Shown piece after piece: positions 34,958 to 47,959 of a DNA stretch of 64,000 nucleotides. How positions within the stretch are numbered: position 1 is the first letter of the stretch; each line of letters starts with the position of its first letter. The position numbers were made by a program, and so were the translations under genes. The notes below the pieces were generated by a model. The model was not told the origin of the DNA and did not search any database. It was given only the letters and a program-made list of their open reading frames with translations. Source of the stretch: Glycine soja (taxonomy: Eukaryota; Streptophyta; Magnoliopsida; Fabales; Fabaceae); contig NC_041007.1 of the NCBI RefSeq assembly GCF_004193775.1, positions 26,058,788-26,122,787 on the forward strand. The letters run 5' to 3'.

Positions 34958-35340
34958 GAGAACTTTTGATCTGCCCCTAGGTTCGCTCGAGGCTCATGCA
35001 CGGTGCCCCTCATTGCCCCAGTGTAAGGCTTTGAGGTACCAATTGTTATCTTTCATCATGACCTTGTAGTTGGGAACCTATTGGGTGAGAACTTCTAATC
35101 TACCCCTAGGTTCACTTGAGGCTTATGCACGATGCCCCTCACTGCCCCAGTATAAGGCTTTGAGGTACTAATCATTGTCTTTCGTCATGACCTTGTAGCA
35201 GGGAACCTATTGGGTGAGGACTTCTAATCTACCCCTAGGTTCACTTAATGTTTATACATGGTGCCTTTCATTGCCCCAGTGTAGGGCTTTGAGGTATCAA
35301 TCGTTGTCTTGTTTTCACAACCTTGTAGCAAGGAAGAAGC
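34958..35340 (-). repeat. Tandem array II in the 3' UTR of element F
   Basis: Three units with a 129-bp period; the CCCCTAGGTTC block recurs near 34974, 35103 and 35232. The unit also carries TGCCCCAGTGTAAGGCTTTG. It is not seen in B or E. A run of 11 C lies just before it at 34921-34931. Confidence 0.88.
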
Positions 35341-35830
35341 GATCGATTCTCAAAAAGGACTTTCAAGGACGAGAAATAGTTGAAGGATTTTTCAATTTGA
35401 TGGATTAAGTCAGATGACTTCTATTCTTGATAACTCACTTCTCTAGGGATGATAAAATGAGGTCACATGAATGTCTATATTTTTACTTGAAAACACAGTC
35501 AATCAAATGCCCTTTTTTTTTATTTTGAAACTTATTTGTTTTGAACTTTACCCATTGTTTTATGGCACCCCCACCAAATGTGTAGCACGAGTAATTTCTG
35601 ATTGAACGGTCTTGGAAGTCTACACTTAGGAGCGCAGGTCACTTTGAGCAAACAAACCAATGGCTTACACTCACATTCCGGTGGAAGTTGAATAAGCAAA
35701 GATGTGTTTGTGAAAGGATGAGAGAGACAAGGATGTCAAATTCATCCATTATTTAGCATTGTAATTGTGGTTTACAAAAATGGCATAAACTTGAAAATCC
35801 TGATGAGTCATTAGAGACATCTAACAACAG
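35341..35830 (-). other. 3' UTR of element F between gag and the arrays
   Basis: Non-coding and AT-rich; no repeat or ORF that I can support. Confidence 0.5.
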
Positions 35831-37595
35831 CTTTCAAAATTGCCCCATGTGTGGTGTCGTTTGTCAATGTTAGGATTCACAAGCAATTCTCCTCAAATTT
35901 CAGCCAGCCCGCATCAATTTAGACTTTGCACCTTACGCTTCCAGGTCATACAATGCTCAATGGAATGCCCCAGTATAAGCACACATTGCGTTCGAGTCGT
36001 ATCCTCGGAAAAATGGAGGTTGAGGAAACCTAGCAGGGGTTATGGCTACCATTGCAGTATCAAGTAGATAATGGAGCAAGTTAGCATAGGACACTATAAT
36101 TGGGGTGATTTCTACAGGCTTTTTGTTGCAAAATTCCTTCCTTGGTTGGTGTTTTGGTTTGTGCTAGAGGTGGTGTTTAGCATTTTTTGTGTGGAAGGTG
36201 GGTTTTATGGTTGATTTAGGGATGGCCTTTGTGGATAACTGGGTGGTAGGTAAGGAGAAGGGTTGTTATTGGCTAAGTAATGACATTGTTGGGTTGGTGG
36301 GAAACTTGGCCGTATAGGAATGGCAGTCACAACATGGGTTTCTCCCTCATCCTCACCCTCTTCATTAGCCCTAGTTTTCTCGTTCACCAAAGCAAGGTGA
36401 TTAAATTTGCCTCTTTCCAGACCCACTTCGATCCTTTCGCTGGCGAAGACCAAATCTGTAAAACTTGAAGGTGTGTAACCCACCATTTTTCATAGTAGAG
36501 CACCGATAACGTGTCTACTATCATTGTGATAATCTCTTTCTCTGTTATTGGGGGCGCTACTTAAGCTGCCAGATCCCTCCACCTCTGGGCATATTCCTTG
36601 AAGGATTCATGCTCTTTTTTTGCACATGTTCTATAGTTGCATCCTATCCGAAGCCATATCAGAATTGTACTGATACTGCTTAACAAAGGCAACCATTAGG
36701 TCCCTCCAACAATGGACTCGGGAAGGTTCCAAGTTAGCGTACTAGGTAACAGCTACCCCAGTAAGACTTTCTTGGAAGAAATGTATCAGTAGTTCCTCAT
36801 CTTTTGCGTGTGCCCCCATCTTCCGATAATACATCTTTAGATGGTTCTTGGGGCAAGTAGTCCCCTTGTACTTGTCAAAGTCCGACACCTTGAACTTGGG
36901 AATAACCATGTTCGGGTACTAGGAACAACTCTTCTAGGTTAGCAAAGGCATAATCTTTGCCTCCTTCAATGGCCCTGAGCCTTTCCTCTAGATGATCCAA
37001 CTTTCCCAATTCTGCCATAGCATGAGGGTTTTTACTTGCTGTGGAATGCAAGAGGTGTGGTTGTGGGTGATACTGAGGGCCCTCCAAAGTGTTTTGCAGG
37101 GGTATACCACCAACTGCTTGCCCTTCAGTGGCATATCCGAGGCAAGGCTCGAAGTCTACTAGATTGTGGTGGGGTATTTCATGTGTCTCCCCCATGGTTT
37201 GAGAGACATGTGCATGATCAGTTTGGGGTCGTTAGCTCTCAATGAGTATGGAAGTGGAGTTATTGACATTCTTATTGGGAGTGTATGCCACATTGGGTGG
37301 CGTATAGTCGGGAGGCAAGCCATATGGCGGGAAGGCATGCTCGTTTTGAATTTTGCACATCATGGGGCCGTCATTATCTCCCAAATCCTTGCCCACCATA
37401 TCTGAGGTAGGATGATTTATTTGGTTGAGGACATATGGGGGTCAGGTCCACCTCAACAATGGTGCTGACAGCGGCTATTGCAGCCGCATTGACCTCCATT
37501 TATCTTCTTTATGCTCATCATGGCCTCCATCATTGTGGCCATTTTCTCTTCCATGTCGGCCTTCATCTGCTCTTGTGCCTCCTCTACTTCTAGCT
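35831..37595 (-). pseudogene. gag: Broken gag of element F (defective subtype)
   Basis: The ATG used by A and H is deleted near 37590. In-frame homology to MGETHEIPHHNLVDFEP starts at 37195. The codon that is TAA in A and H is CAA here (37199-37201). A 1-bp insertion near 36910 shifts the Gag core, as in A. A proline-rich segment follows (36205-36300), then a decayed late-Gag region (CAYTGAF, WLKFEEN) to about 35840. There is no link to protease. Confidence 0.8.
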
Positions 37596-38760
37596 CTAGC
37601 ACAGGTTCGGTAAGAGCACCGTAAAGCATGTTCTTTTCTTTTTGATAACAATGATTAAGTTCATTTTCATTTTATTTTATTTTATTTTAGTATTATTATT
37701 TTATTTTTTTCAAGGAAAGAATGCAATGAGCAATGCAACCAATGAAAAGCATGGATGTATGTGAATAATACACAATTGAAGTATTGCGAATTTTTACGCA
37801 GGACATGGGGTTGAATCAATTTAGATTTTCAACATGGTCCATGACATCTTGGTCAAGGCGAAACTGGAAGTAACAAGGACATCAACAGTCCTAAATGTGT
37901 TTGGCAGTAGATGAAGCAACGATGTAACACGATCCATCTTTTGGCCCAATTTTTGAAAGATGGTTACCTCCATACTTCAACTTGACTTGATGAACCTTTT
38001 TCGTAAAAGCATAAGCTTGGTTCAACCCCGTAATTCAAGGAATGGGAATTCTGGTCGCCAATACTTCAACAATATTTCATAGAGATGAATGACTCGGGCA
38101 TACTTTAAGCTATGCATGGAAAATGTAATTATGAAATTGACATGCCCAAAGAAACATCATTTCCTAGTTAACAATGCATTAGGTACCATGCTCAATCATT
38201 TTGTTTTGTTGTCGTGTTTGTTTTTTTTAAAAAATGGGTTTATGATCCCAACATGGTTGGCTCATGGTACCTAACACATGTAACTAAGAATGTAGTGTGA
38301 ATTTTCACACTTCCCCCTTTTTTGTTTTTGTTGTAGAGGAAAACGCAAGGATCATGCATGAGCAAACATGAAAACAAATGGTATGCAATTTGTAGATCAA
38401 AAAAGTTTGTTTGAACGCATATGCATGATGATGCAATGACTCATGCAAAATGTGAGGCTGGAATATGATAACGGACAAATGCAGGAACGATATTATGATG
38501 CCATGAAGAGATGCTTATGCGATGCATAATATGAATGCATTTATGGACACGAGAGCCCAGAAAATTATCTTTTCTTACTTGCGCATTTGGGGGCGCAGTG
38601 CCCCATGTGTACAATTAAGAAGGTGATATGGACCTTCCGGCTTCTCGAGACCAACATACAATGCATGCTAGAGATAACATGCAGGAGTGACTTGATTCGC
38701 ACTGATTTTTTGGAGTAAAAACCTGGGATAAACTCATTTTGTTTAGAAAGTTATAACTAG
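37596..38760 (-). other. ORF1-gag spacer of element F
   Basis: Collinear with the spacer of A (20189-21348). A partly decayed hairpin region lies at about 38571-38632 (TTTCTTACTTGCGCA with TGTACAATTAAGAAG). Confidence 0.65.
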
Positions 38761-40050
38761 TCAAGATCTAATCATATGGACCATCAAGTCTATCATATGC
38801 TGACAATAGCTGAGAAGTCTGTGGATCTCCTCGGGGGCGGAGTAAGTGTCCACCATCGCTTTGGCCGTGGCTAGCAATCGGGGAAGTTCTTGACTCCCAT
38901 TCAAGGTAAGAGCAAATCGGTCCATCCACATTGTTTCCTCTTGATGTAACGAGTCGATCACCCTTCCTCTAGCCTCCTTTTCCGCATACACTTGGGCATA
39001 CTCGTCCGCCACTCTGTGCTCGTGGGCCGTGGCTAGATTTAGTTCTTCTTGGTACCGGCTGACGATGGCTAGTATGTTGGTTTCTGTTTTGCATAACCGT
39101 TGAGACAAGTTTCTTTTGGACCTTGAGCAAACCTTCAACTCATCTTTCAAGATCAAACTGTCTACTCGTGATTGGTCCCTTTCCTCTCTCCGGAGCTTAA
39201 GCTCGTTGTTGCTGCCCCACAGAGCCCCTCGGAACTTGTTCCGACCGTGCTCTTCCCTACGAGCCCTCTTGGTTTCTTGTTCCAAGGCTTTGGTGGTAGC
39301 TATATTTATATCTCTCAGTTCGGTATTCTCCTTTCGGATTTTAAGAGCTGCTGATTTGAACCTTTCTTTGACTGTTTGGGCTTGCTTGAGTTCAGCCCTA
39401 AAGGCCTGCACCTCTTCGTCTTCCTCCGGTGCCTCAACTTCCTCCCTTTTAGCGGTTCTCAAACTCGGAACCCAATCCAAACCTTGCACGTGGGCTCTCA
39501 ACCACTTACGGTAGCCACCGATAGGCCCATTGTTACTGCCCCTGAGTTCTTTGTCCTTCTTTTGCACCATCTCCCTTGCCTTGTGGGCCTTCTGAAGTGT
39601 CTCCATGTTGGTCTTATCGAAACCTCGTGAAATGACAGATAGAACCCCATTTTCGACTTGCTTTCTGTGGTCTAATTCCTGCGCCGAGATTTGGACTATC
39701 TTAGAAATTCTAGCTAATGAGGGATAGAACCCTGAGAAGAGCTATGGTCTCCTTCCTCCTAGAGGACATCCTAGGATTTCTTCAAATTCTTCTACCATGG
39801 GTGATAGCTGGAAGTTCCCAAAAGTGAAGCATCTCAATGGCTGATCATAATACTGGGCGAGGGAGGCAATGGCCTCTGTGGAGACTTCTGCCATGGCTAG
39901 GTCCTAGATTTTACCGTAAGCTTTGCGATAAGCTTACCGCTGGAGCTGATCCATCAACTGCCCTAACTCTTTTAGACTGGTGATTCCTAGGCTCTTGACC
40001 TTGACTTGATAGAACCTCTTATTAAGCGAAGGCGTTTGACTTGATCCCAT
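38761..40050 (-). pseudogene. ORF1 of element F with an internal deletion
   Basis: The start (MGSSQTPSL) is at 40050. A stop lies near 39940, where the B/D frame is broken. A deletion near 39630 removes about 580 bp relative to B (4915-5495), joining QVENGV to a C-terminal part beginning near the SRGFDKTN segment. The C-terminal coiled-coil half (38761-39606) is open for 281 codons. The DUF7745-like head is thus mostly lost and the tail kept. Confidence 0.83.
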
Positions 40051-40898
40051 GTTTTACTAAAGTGAAACAAAATCTAACGCGAATCAAAACTCTGACATCT
40101 ATCATGGGTGGAATGGATGAATGCATGAAGAAATGCGTATGATACATATGCAATTTATGAACACGGGAGCCCGGGAAATTCTCTCCTTCTTAGATACAAC
40201 GTCTTGGGGTAGCAAAGTGCTCGACGTATGTATTTAAGAAGGTGACACGGACCCTCTGTTGGTTTGCCAAAGAGAGGGGATCAAGACAGAACCCGTGCGT
40301 GATGCATATGCGAAAGGCGCAACACGGGAATGTACATAGTATGACAATATTCACAAAATATAAGCAATAGGGTACATGACACTTATGCATGGCAGTGTGA
40401 AAAATGGCTCACAGCGTGTTCGCTCCGTGCCCCTATTCAAGGGACCTATATGGGAGGGAGCTAACAAGGCTTTTAGTGATAATTCCCAATGTGGTCATAT
40501 CTCTCTTGATGGTCTCTAGAGGTATCATTCCCTTCAAAGGACATATTGCAGCAGTAGGGACTACTAGAAACAACATGTTTATCAAAGCGAAAAACTCTAG
40601 ATGAGGGTTCACTGTAACCAAGCAAGTCGGAGACCTAGCATGATCACAGATTCACCTCCACTCCTTATGTTCCCACGAGCCCGGGTATAGGGCCCTTTTT
40701 CAACTCACCGTGTGTGCAAATAGTGTTGGTGTTTGTGTGCATCAAATGAATAAATTTTTTCCTTAAGCACACATTTTAAAATGCACTAAAAGCATTAAAG
40801 AGTTACAAGCACATAAGAAAAATAAAGGGAAACCAACGAAGGAGAAAGTCATGATAAAACATTGCACAAGATTAAATGGCTTAACTCTCTAAAAACAG
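40051..40898 (-). other. Leader of element F with a long hairpin
   Basis: Matches the A leader. The stem-loop at 40185-40242 has a 5' arm CCTTCTTAAATACATACGT and a 3' arm ACGTTGTATCTAAGAAGG on the minus strand. Confidence 0.72.
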
Positions 40899-40916
40899 TC
40901 CCCAGTGGAGTCGCCA
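40899..40916 (-). other. Primer binding site (tRNA-Arg type) of element F
   Basis: The minus strand reads TGGCGACTCCACTGGGGA beside the 5' LTR. Confidence 0.88.
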
Positions 40917-40918
40917 AC

Positions 40919-42722
40919 TGTCGCAACCTACCCTTCGGCGGGAGGGCGATGCGAGGCTCGCGGGATGCGTCTTCCATGAAAGGAATACGCGCGGAGTCGC
41001 CACCAATGTTTATTTGAGGAAAACGTCGGAAAAACTGGAAAAGACGTGATCTATGAACCCTAAGTGAAAAGTTCGGGAGTTGTATTTACGCACGGGGAAG
41101 GTATTAGCACCCCACGCGTCTGTCACAAGAGACGACAGCCTTTAATCAAATGTGCAAATATGACTTCAATTTATATTCTTTTCCCTTTTTACATTCTTAT
41201 GTCTTTTTTATGCCTTTTTATGTTTTTATCTTTTTGTGGTCGACAAGGGCGTTTCCCTTTGCTCCTACGTATTCCTCAATTGTGATGAGAAAATGAGACC
41301 TACGTAGTTCTTTTGTGAACAAAGCGTTTTGGTTAAGTTATTTTTTTATCCTTTTTTGCAAGATATGTTTTTATTGAATGAAAGGTCATTTAAGGCGTTG
41401 GACCATTAGACAATCTTTCGATTCTTTTGAAAAGTGAGAAAACATTAAGGCATTGGACCATTAATGATTTCTTTATTTTTGAAAGAGGTAACAAAGTTAC
41501 ATATTGATTTTAGGCATTTTAGAAATCTACACTTAACCAATAAAAGCGGAAAAGACCATTTCAAGGCGTTGGACCTTTGAAAATGACTTTTTTAGGCGAT
41601 GACAAAAAGTTTGGTTTACGAATTGATTTTAGCCTTAGTTTCACTTTGGTTATTAGTCGATTCGATTAAGAAAGAGAAATCCCAAAGAAAAACGTCCGAT
41701 TGATTTTTTGATTTATTTTACTAAAAGATATTTTTTATTATTATATTATTATTTTACCTCTTTTTGGTTTTCAACGTGGTTACGGCATGACCGAATGGTC
41801 GGATTTCATTTTAACAGAAATTAACGGATGTTACAATTCAAATGATCGGTGGAAATTTATTTTTATTTTTGATTAGGGGAGAAAATGACTTAAGTAAATG
41901 ACTAAAGCACGTCAAAAGGGGGTACGGAAAGTAAATGAAATGAAAATAAAAGCACGTGAAAACAAATGAGGACCACTAACGGTACATAGAATGAATTGAA
42001 AAGTTCGATTTCAGGAACTTATCGATTGAAGACCAAAGAACAACGAAGAACGAACAAAGAACGTCGAAGAACGGTTGAAAATCTTTGAGAAATCACCCAC
42101 GGAAACGTTACAGAAGCGCCTTGGCTTGGATTTTTTTCACGGAAACAATTTTTCTCACTAATTTTAAGTGAATCTCAAATACCATGAGGGTTGAACCTTT
42201 TTGTTCTTCCATCCTTCCCCTATTTATAGGAAAAGGAAGGAGATGCTTGCCACCCAGCTCGCCCAGGCGAGCTAGGTTGCTTCCTCCAGAAGCAACCGCC
42301 TTCTGGAGGAACATCCTGGAAGGCCCAAGTGGGCCTGGTTTCTATTTGAACCCCCATTTTTACTAAATACACCCCTGCCTTTTTTTGTGATTCTTTTTTC
42401 GTAAAGTTACGGAAACTTACGAATTTCATAATGATACTTGTTTTCTTTCCGTAATGTTGCGGAATTTTATGGATTACGTAATTATCCCTTTTTTGCCTTC
42501 CGGAACGTTACGAAACTTTACGGATTGCGCACTAACACTTCCTTTTAATTTCTGGCGTGTCACGGAACTTCACGGATTGTGCCACGACACTTTTCTTTTG
42601 GCTTCCGGCATGTCTCAGAACTTCACAAATTTCCTAACGATGGGTGCCAAATACCTCGAAGTGGTCTAGCGAGGGTCGCATCCCAACAACGGATGGTCCC
42701 TGGACGAAATTAGGGTATGACA
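40919..42722 (-). repeat. 5' LTR of element F (1.8 kb)
   Basis: Begins TGTCATACCC at 42722 on the minus strand and ends GTTGCGACA at 40919. TATAAATA (minus) is at 42221-42228 and the GCTCGCCTGGGCGAGC palindrome near 42258-42273. The hairpin module is at 41237-41312. It is the same type as the B 3' LTR. Confidence 0.9.
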
Positions 42723-44978
42723 GTATGCTTAGCATTTTTAGTGATTTTTTAGAGACTTGCATAGAGGTGTTTATGGATGATTTTACTGTTTATGGTTCCT
42801 CTTTTGATGTATGTTTGGATAGTCTGGATAGAATTCTTAACAGATGCATTGCAACTAACCTTGTGCTGAATTTTGAAAAATGTCACTTCATGGTAGAACA
42901 AGGTATAGTTTTAGGGCATATCATTTCGAATAGGGGCATAGAGGTAGGCCCTACAAAAATTGATGTTATTTCACAATTTCCTTACCCCTCTTGCGTGCGA
43001 GAGGTTTGTTCTTTTCATGGTCATGCAGGGTTTTATAGGCGCTTTATCAAGGATTTTAGCAAAGTGGCCCTTCCACTATCCAATCTGCTGTAAAAGGAGG
43101 TGGAGTTTGATGTTGATGGCCGATGCAAAGAGGCTTTTGATTGCCTCAAGTGTGCGGTGACTACCACCCCTATCATTCAGGCACCTGATTGGACAGCCCC
43201 ATTTGAACTAATGTGCGATGCATCCAATTACGCATTGGGGGGTTGTCCTTGCTCAAAATATTGATAAGCTGCCTCGGGTGATCTACTACGCTTCCAGAAC
43301 CTTGGATGTTGCTCAAGCAAATTGCACTACCACAGAGAAGGAGCTATTAGCGATAGTTTTTGCTCTTGATAAATTTTGTTCATATTTGCTTGGTACTCGT
43401 GTTATTGTTTATACTGACCATGCAGCTCTAAAGTACCTATTGAAGAAGGTTGAATCAAAGCCTAGATTGATCAGGTGGATGCTTTGGCTCCAAGAGTTTG
43501 ATTTGGAGATTCATGATCAGAGTGGTGCACAGAACCTCGTGGCTGACCATCTGAGTAGGATTGAGCGTGTGTCAGAGGACACACCCATTCGGGATGATTT
43601 TCCGGATGACCATTTGTCCATTCTGTATAGTATTTCTGATTCCTTCCCCACTCCCTGGTTTGCTAATATTGTGAATTATTTGGTTGCTTCTGTTTTTCCT
43701 CCCTTAGCATCTAAAGCTCAAAATGATAAAATTAAGAGCGATGCTAAGCATTATATTTGGGATGACCCCTATTTGTGGAAGTTGTGCAGTGACCAGGTTA
43801 TTAGGAGATGCATTCCAGACCACGAGATTGACTCGATCCAGCATTTCTGTCATTCTTCCGCACCAGGTGGCCATCTTGGCATACAGAGGATAGCTCGCAA
43901 GGAGCTTGACTGCAGTTTCTATTGGCCCACCATCTTCAAGGATGCGTGGAGAATCTGTAGCACTTGTGAGCCTTGTCAGAGAGCAGGCGACTCACCTTCA
44001 TGGAGACAGCAAATGCCTCAACAAACCTTGTTATTCTGTGAGGTGTTTGATGTCTGGGGTATAGATTTTATGGGGCCTTTCCCTGTCTCTTTTGGTTTTG
44101 TTTATATTCTCCTTGTTGTTGATTATGTTTCAAAATGGGTGGAAGCCAAACCCACCAGAACTAATGATGCAAAGGTCGTTGTGGATTTTGTTAGATCTAA
44201 TTTGTTTTGTAGGTTTGGAGTCCCTAGAGCCATCGTTAGTGATCAAGGAACCCATTTTTGTAACAGATCCATGTATGCCTTGCTCAAAAAGTATGGGGTC
44301 GTGCACGGAATTTCCACACCTTACCACCCCCAAACTAATGGGCAGGCTAAGATTTCAAACAGGGAGATAAAAAGGATCTTGGAGAAGATTGTGCAGCCGA
44401 ACAGGAAGGATTGGAGCACCAGGCTAGATGATGCTCTTTGGGCGCATCGAACTACCTACAAAGCACCCATAGGAATGTCTCCTTATCGGGTTGTCTTTGG
44501 CAAGGCATGTCATCTTCCTGTAGAGATAGAGCACAAAGCCTACTGGGCTGTAAAGACCTGCAACTTCTCTATTGATCAGGCTAGAGAGGAAAGGAAGTTG
44601 CAACTAAGTGAGCTAGATGAGATCCGGTTAGAAGCCTATGAGAATTCCAAATTCTACAAGGAGAAGACCAAGAAGTTCCATGACAGCTTGATAGCTAAGA
44701 AGGACTTCGTGGTTGGATAGAAAGTTTTATTGTATAACTCTAGGCTCGGACTCATTAGTGGTAAGTTGAGGTCAAAGTGGGTTGGTCCTTTTGTGGTGAC
44801 TAATGTTTTTCCTTATGGTACAGTTGAGATCAAAAGTGAATCCACAGATAAGAGCTTCAAGGTCAATGGACACCGGCTGAAACCATTCCTCACAAATCCA
44901 TCCTTAGTGGATGTAGTGGTGGAGGAGACCTCCTTACTTCACCCTACTTCACCCTACTTTTCTTCCGCCATGACTTAG
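42723..44978 (+). pseudogene. pol: Athila-like pol fragment: RT (C-terminal part), RNase H, integrase
   Basis: The RT catalytic motif FMDDF is near 42774, followed by LNFEKCHFMV and FYRRFIKDF. A TAA near 43091 and a 1-bp insertion in a G run near 43240 break the frame. From 43218 the RNase H (ALGVVLAQ relatives, [27 protein letters not shown]) and integrase are open to 44718-44720 (TAG), with in-frame continuation to 44978. Integrase shows GHLG, CxxC (CSTCEPC), [16 protein letters not shown] and [14 protein letters not shown], so the DDE residues are visible. The 5' part is missing because element F lies there. Confidence 0.87.
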
Positions 44979-46486
44979 GGAGTTTTCTTTTTTTGTCTCC
45001 TTCTTTACTTTTATTGCACTTGTCCAAATTTATTGATTGTTTTAATTGTTTTTTATCTTTTGATTGTGCTACATTGAGGACAATGTGTTGTTTAAGTGTG
45101 GGGGGGGGGGGGGGAGATTGTTCTTTAACTTTGTTGGGTATTCTAGTTTAATTTTATTAGGTTTTTCTAGGTTAATTTTGTTATTTTGGTTTTATGTTTT
45201 GTGTACAACATTGCATGTTTCTCTTTGAATTTTGGGTTATGAATAGGTAATGGGTAATTGTTTTTGAAATAGGAATTTCTTGGCATTTTGTGAATTGAAA
45301 CCCTTGTTTTTCCCTACATGTCAAGTTAGTTTTGAAAGTTCGAATTGAAAGTGATAGATTTACCCTTGGTGATAATTTGAGCCATCATCATCTATTTTAT
45401 TCGGTGTGTTTTGCCCCATTGATTGCTTGCACAATAGCCTTGACTTGACTCTTGTTGATACTTCTTGCTTCACATGCATGTTGGTAGATGATTTAGGAAT
45501 TTTTTTCTTATAAGCCTCTAGCCAAATGAGCCTACCTTGAATTAATTCCTTTGATAGCCCCTTTGAGCCTATGTTCCCCTTTCTTTGTTTTGAAGCTCAT
45601 TACAAGCCTTAAGTGAAAAACCATGATTTCACCCTACCCTTAAGGAATTTTGGAGCTTTGGAATTGTTTTGGGAATAAGTGTGAAGGGGGGTATGTTTCA
45701 TTGGATGATATGTTTTTATTGGCCATGCTTGATGATGTATACATACACTGCCTAATGGCTGCTTTATTTTTCAAATGCTTTCAATTGCTACTGTTCATGT
45801 TCAAAAAAATATACAAAAAAAGAAAAAAAATATTCAAAAAAAAAGAAAAGAAAAAGAATGAAGTTGAATAAATGAGGTCTTGGTTTGAAGACTTGGATTG
45901 GTTGAGGACTTGGTTGATTTTGTTTTGGGTTTACTTTTTAAAGCTTAATTTGTAATTTTGGTTTTGGGGTTTACTAATTTTTCTTACTTCCCACTTATTC
46001 CCCATTGCTCCTCTATTCCTTTGGGTTTTAGCTACTATCCCATACTTTCATCTACCTTGTCCTTGGCCCCATTACAACCTTAAAAGACCTTTTGATCCTC
46101 ATGTGCATGTGTTTGTGATGTGGTTGTCAATTTTAGAGTCTTGCCAAGTTTATGTGGTGTTTGTTTTCATGGATGCTCTGAGAGTAAACAGTAGCCTAGA
46201 CACTTGAGAGATAGAGTGCATATCTTGTGAGGCTTTATCACTTTTCATTCTTGAGCTGATTGACTATCTTGCCATGTTTGAGATGCTTGGATGATTTTCA
46301 TGACAACCTTGATTCTTTAACTCTTTACATGTTGGATGTTACCCATTCTTTTCATTCCTTGAGATTCATTGAGAAATATGTAATTATTTTTGTGTCTATT
46401 TGTTTCTCTTTATTGTCTCTGGATTTGTCACTTGCTTTTCTTTTTGATTTTGCCCAGAAGTGCAAAAGGCTAAGTATGAGGGGATT
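44979..46486 (+). other. Athila-like 3' region between integrase and LTR
   Basis: AT-rich, no sizeable ORF, and no env-like ORF that I can support. Contains ACATTGAGGACAATGTGTTG followed by TTTAAGTGTG and a 15-G run (45100-45114), a motif familiar downstream of integrase in plant Athila-type elements. A purine-rich tract (46463-46486) precedes the LTR and probably acts as PPT. Confidence 0.65.
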
Positions 46487-47602
46487 TGATGTGTCATCAT
46501 TTTCTCATATTTCTTAACCCTTTTTGCTACCATTTTAATTACTGATTAGCCTTAATTGTCAAATTAATTATGCAATTTTATCATTTGGGCCTACTGGACT
46601 AATTTTGTGTTTTTAATTTAATTTCAGGAAATTATAAGCAGTTGGGCTTGGACTTGAAAAGAGCAGACAATTTTATTCTACCAAATCTTATCTTATCCAG
46701 ATTTTATCTCACCTAGATATTATTTCATCTAGATTTTATCTTATCTTATCTTATCTAGATTTTATTTCATCTAGTTTTATTTTATCAAATCTTATCTTAT
46801 CTTGTCTAGATTTTATTTTATTTATGGGCTTGGACTTAAACAGATTTGTAAGCTTTGGGGGTTGAGAACCTATATAACAGCACCAAGGTTTTAGTTTAGA
46901 GAGCCTTCTTTTTGTTTTGGGGAGAAAGAATAATTTTAGGTTTTGCAATTCCAGTTTTTACTATTCACGTAGCAATAAAATTTCATTTTTTGCTTCAATC
47001 TGTGATTTTGTTTTCTACTGATTAATGGAAGGCTAAGTCTCCAGCGTTACTTTTTCTTGAGGATCAAGCACAGCTCTCTTTGAGCTTTTATTATTACTAT
47101 TGAATTCTAATCACTTTTTCCTCTTCACCAATTACACTGTATTTGTTGCTATTAATCCATGCATGCTTACTGCTTGATTAATTGTTTCTGCGCTTAATTT
47201 AGGTTCATGCTTAGTGATCAGTTTCGTTCATGATTAATTGATGTATTTGTTGCTTAATCACATAATGACTGCCTTATGTTAAATTTTGCTTAGTAATTTA
47301 ATTTAGGGTTGGATTAAGTGGTTGAACTGATAAAGGATAAATTCTCGTAACCTAGGATAAGAGATTCCTTGTGAATCAAGGGGAAACAACGTGTTTTTAA
47401 TTCTGATATTTTCTAATTAAAATTTGCTCGTTGTTTAATTTACAAAAACAAACAACCCCCCCCCCCCCCCCCAATTCGCTACTGTTTTGTTACTATCTAT
47501 TATGAACGTTTGGTTGACCATTGCTTGTTGGGAGACAACCTATGATCACTTCCCAGATACTGCATTTTTAATGTTTATTTGATTCGGGTACGACCTCGAT
47601 CA
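46487..47602 (+). repeat. Athila-like LTR (1.1 kb)
   Basis: Begins TGATGTGTCATC after a PPT-like tract and ends CTCGATCA before a primer site. It contains repeated TTATCTTATCTAGATTTTAT blocks (46680-46815), a TATATAA at about 46870-46876 as likely promoter, and a 17-C run at 47456-47472 that may be a sequencing weak point. Confidence 0.82.
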
Positions 47603-47606
47603 AATT

Positions 47607-47624
47607 TGGCGCCGTTGCCGAGGA
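47607..47624 (+). other. Primer binding site (tRNA-Asp type) of the Athila-like element
   Basis: TGGCGCCGTTGCCGAGGA four bases after the LTR; the tRNA-Asp-complementary site typical of Athila/Calypso elements. Confidence 0.8.
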
Positions 47625-47959
47625 GCCATGGGCTAAAGGTTCATAATAGTGTTTAGTTATCTTATTTTGTGTAGTGTTTTGTTTTTCATTTCAGCTGCAT
47701 TCCCTGTTTAGCGACTGATTCAATGATTGATTCAGCTTTGTGTTTTGTTGTGCACAATGCTAAACAGTGATTAGCGACTGGGAATTAGCTTTGTGTTTTG
47801 AATTTTTGTATGAAAATTTTTGTGCTATCTTTTCATGATTTTAGGGTGTTGCTCATAAAATTTCAAGTTATTTGGATATCATTTGATGGTAGTTGTAGTT
47901 CAAACCTACATTATTACTTGCATAAGAAGACAACTAGTTGTGCATGTTGAATATAGTGT
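47625..47959 (+). other. Leader between primer site and Athila-like gag
   Basis: About 335 bp of AT-rich sequence with no ORF or repeat that I can support. Confidence 0.5.

Larger units (their letters stand above)
32591..42722 (-). mobile_element. Element F: non-autonomous ORF1+gag Ogre/Tat-like retrotransposon
   Basis: Minus-strand order: 5' LTR (42722-40919), primer site, leader, ORF1 (deleted), spacer, gag, 3' UTR with two tandem arrays, PPT, truncated 3' LTR (33798-32591). No protease, RT or integrase was found between gag and 3' UTR, so it looks built as a non-autonomous element rather than merely eroded. It is inserted in the RT of the Athila-like element at 42722/42723 (GTATG follows). 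The other flank is lost. Confidence 0.87.

Noticed and set aside
44979..46486. env-like ORF in the Athila-like element
   Set aside because: No frame longer than about 85 codons and no signal peptide or membrane segment that would support it.
45100..47472. Long G run (45100-45114) and C run (47456-47472) as functional quadruplex-type signals
   Set aside because: Simple homopolymers prone to slippage and sequencing error; only their position near PPT-like and LTR features is informative.
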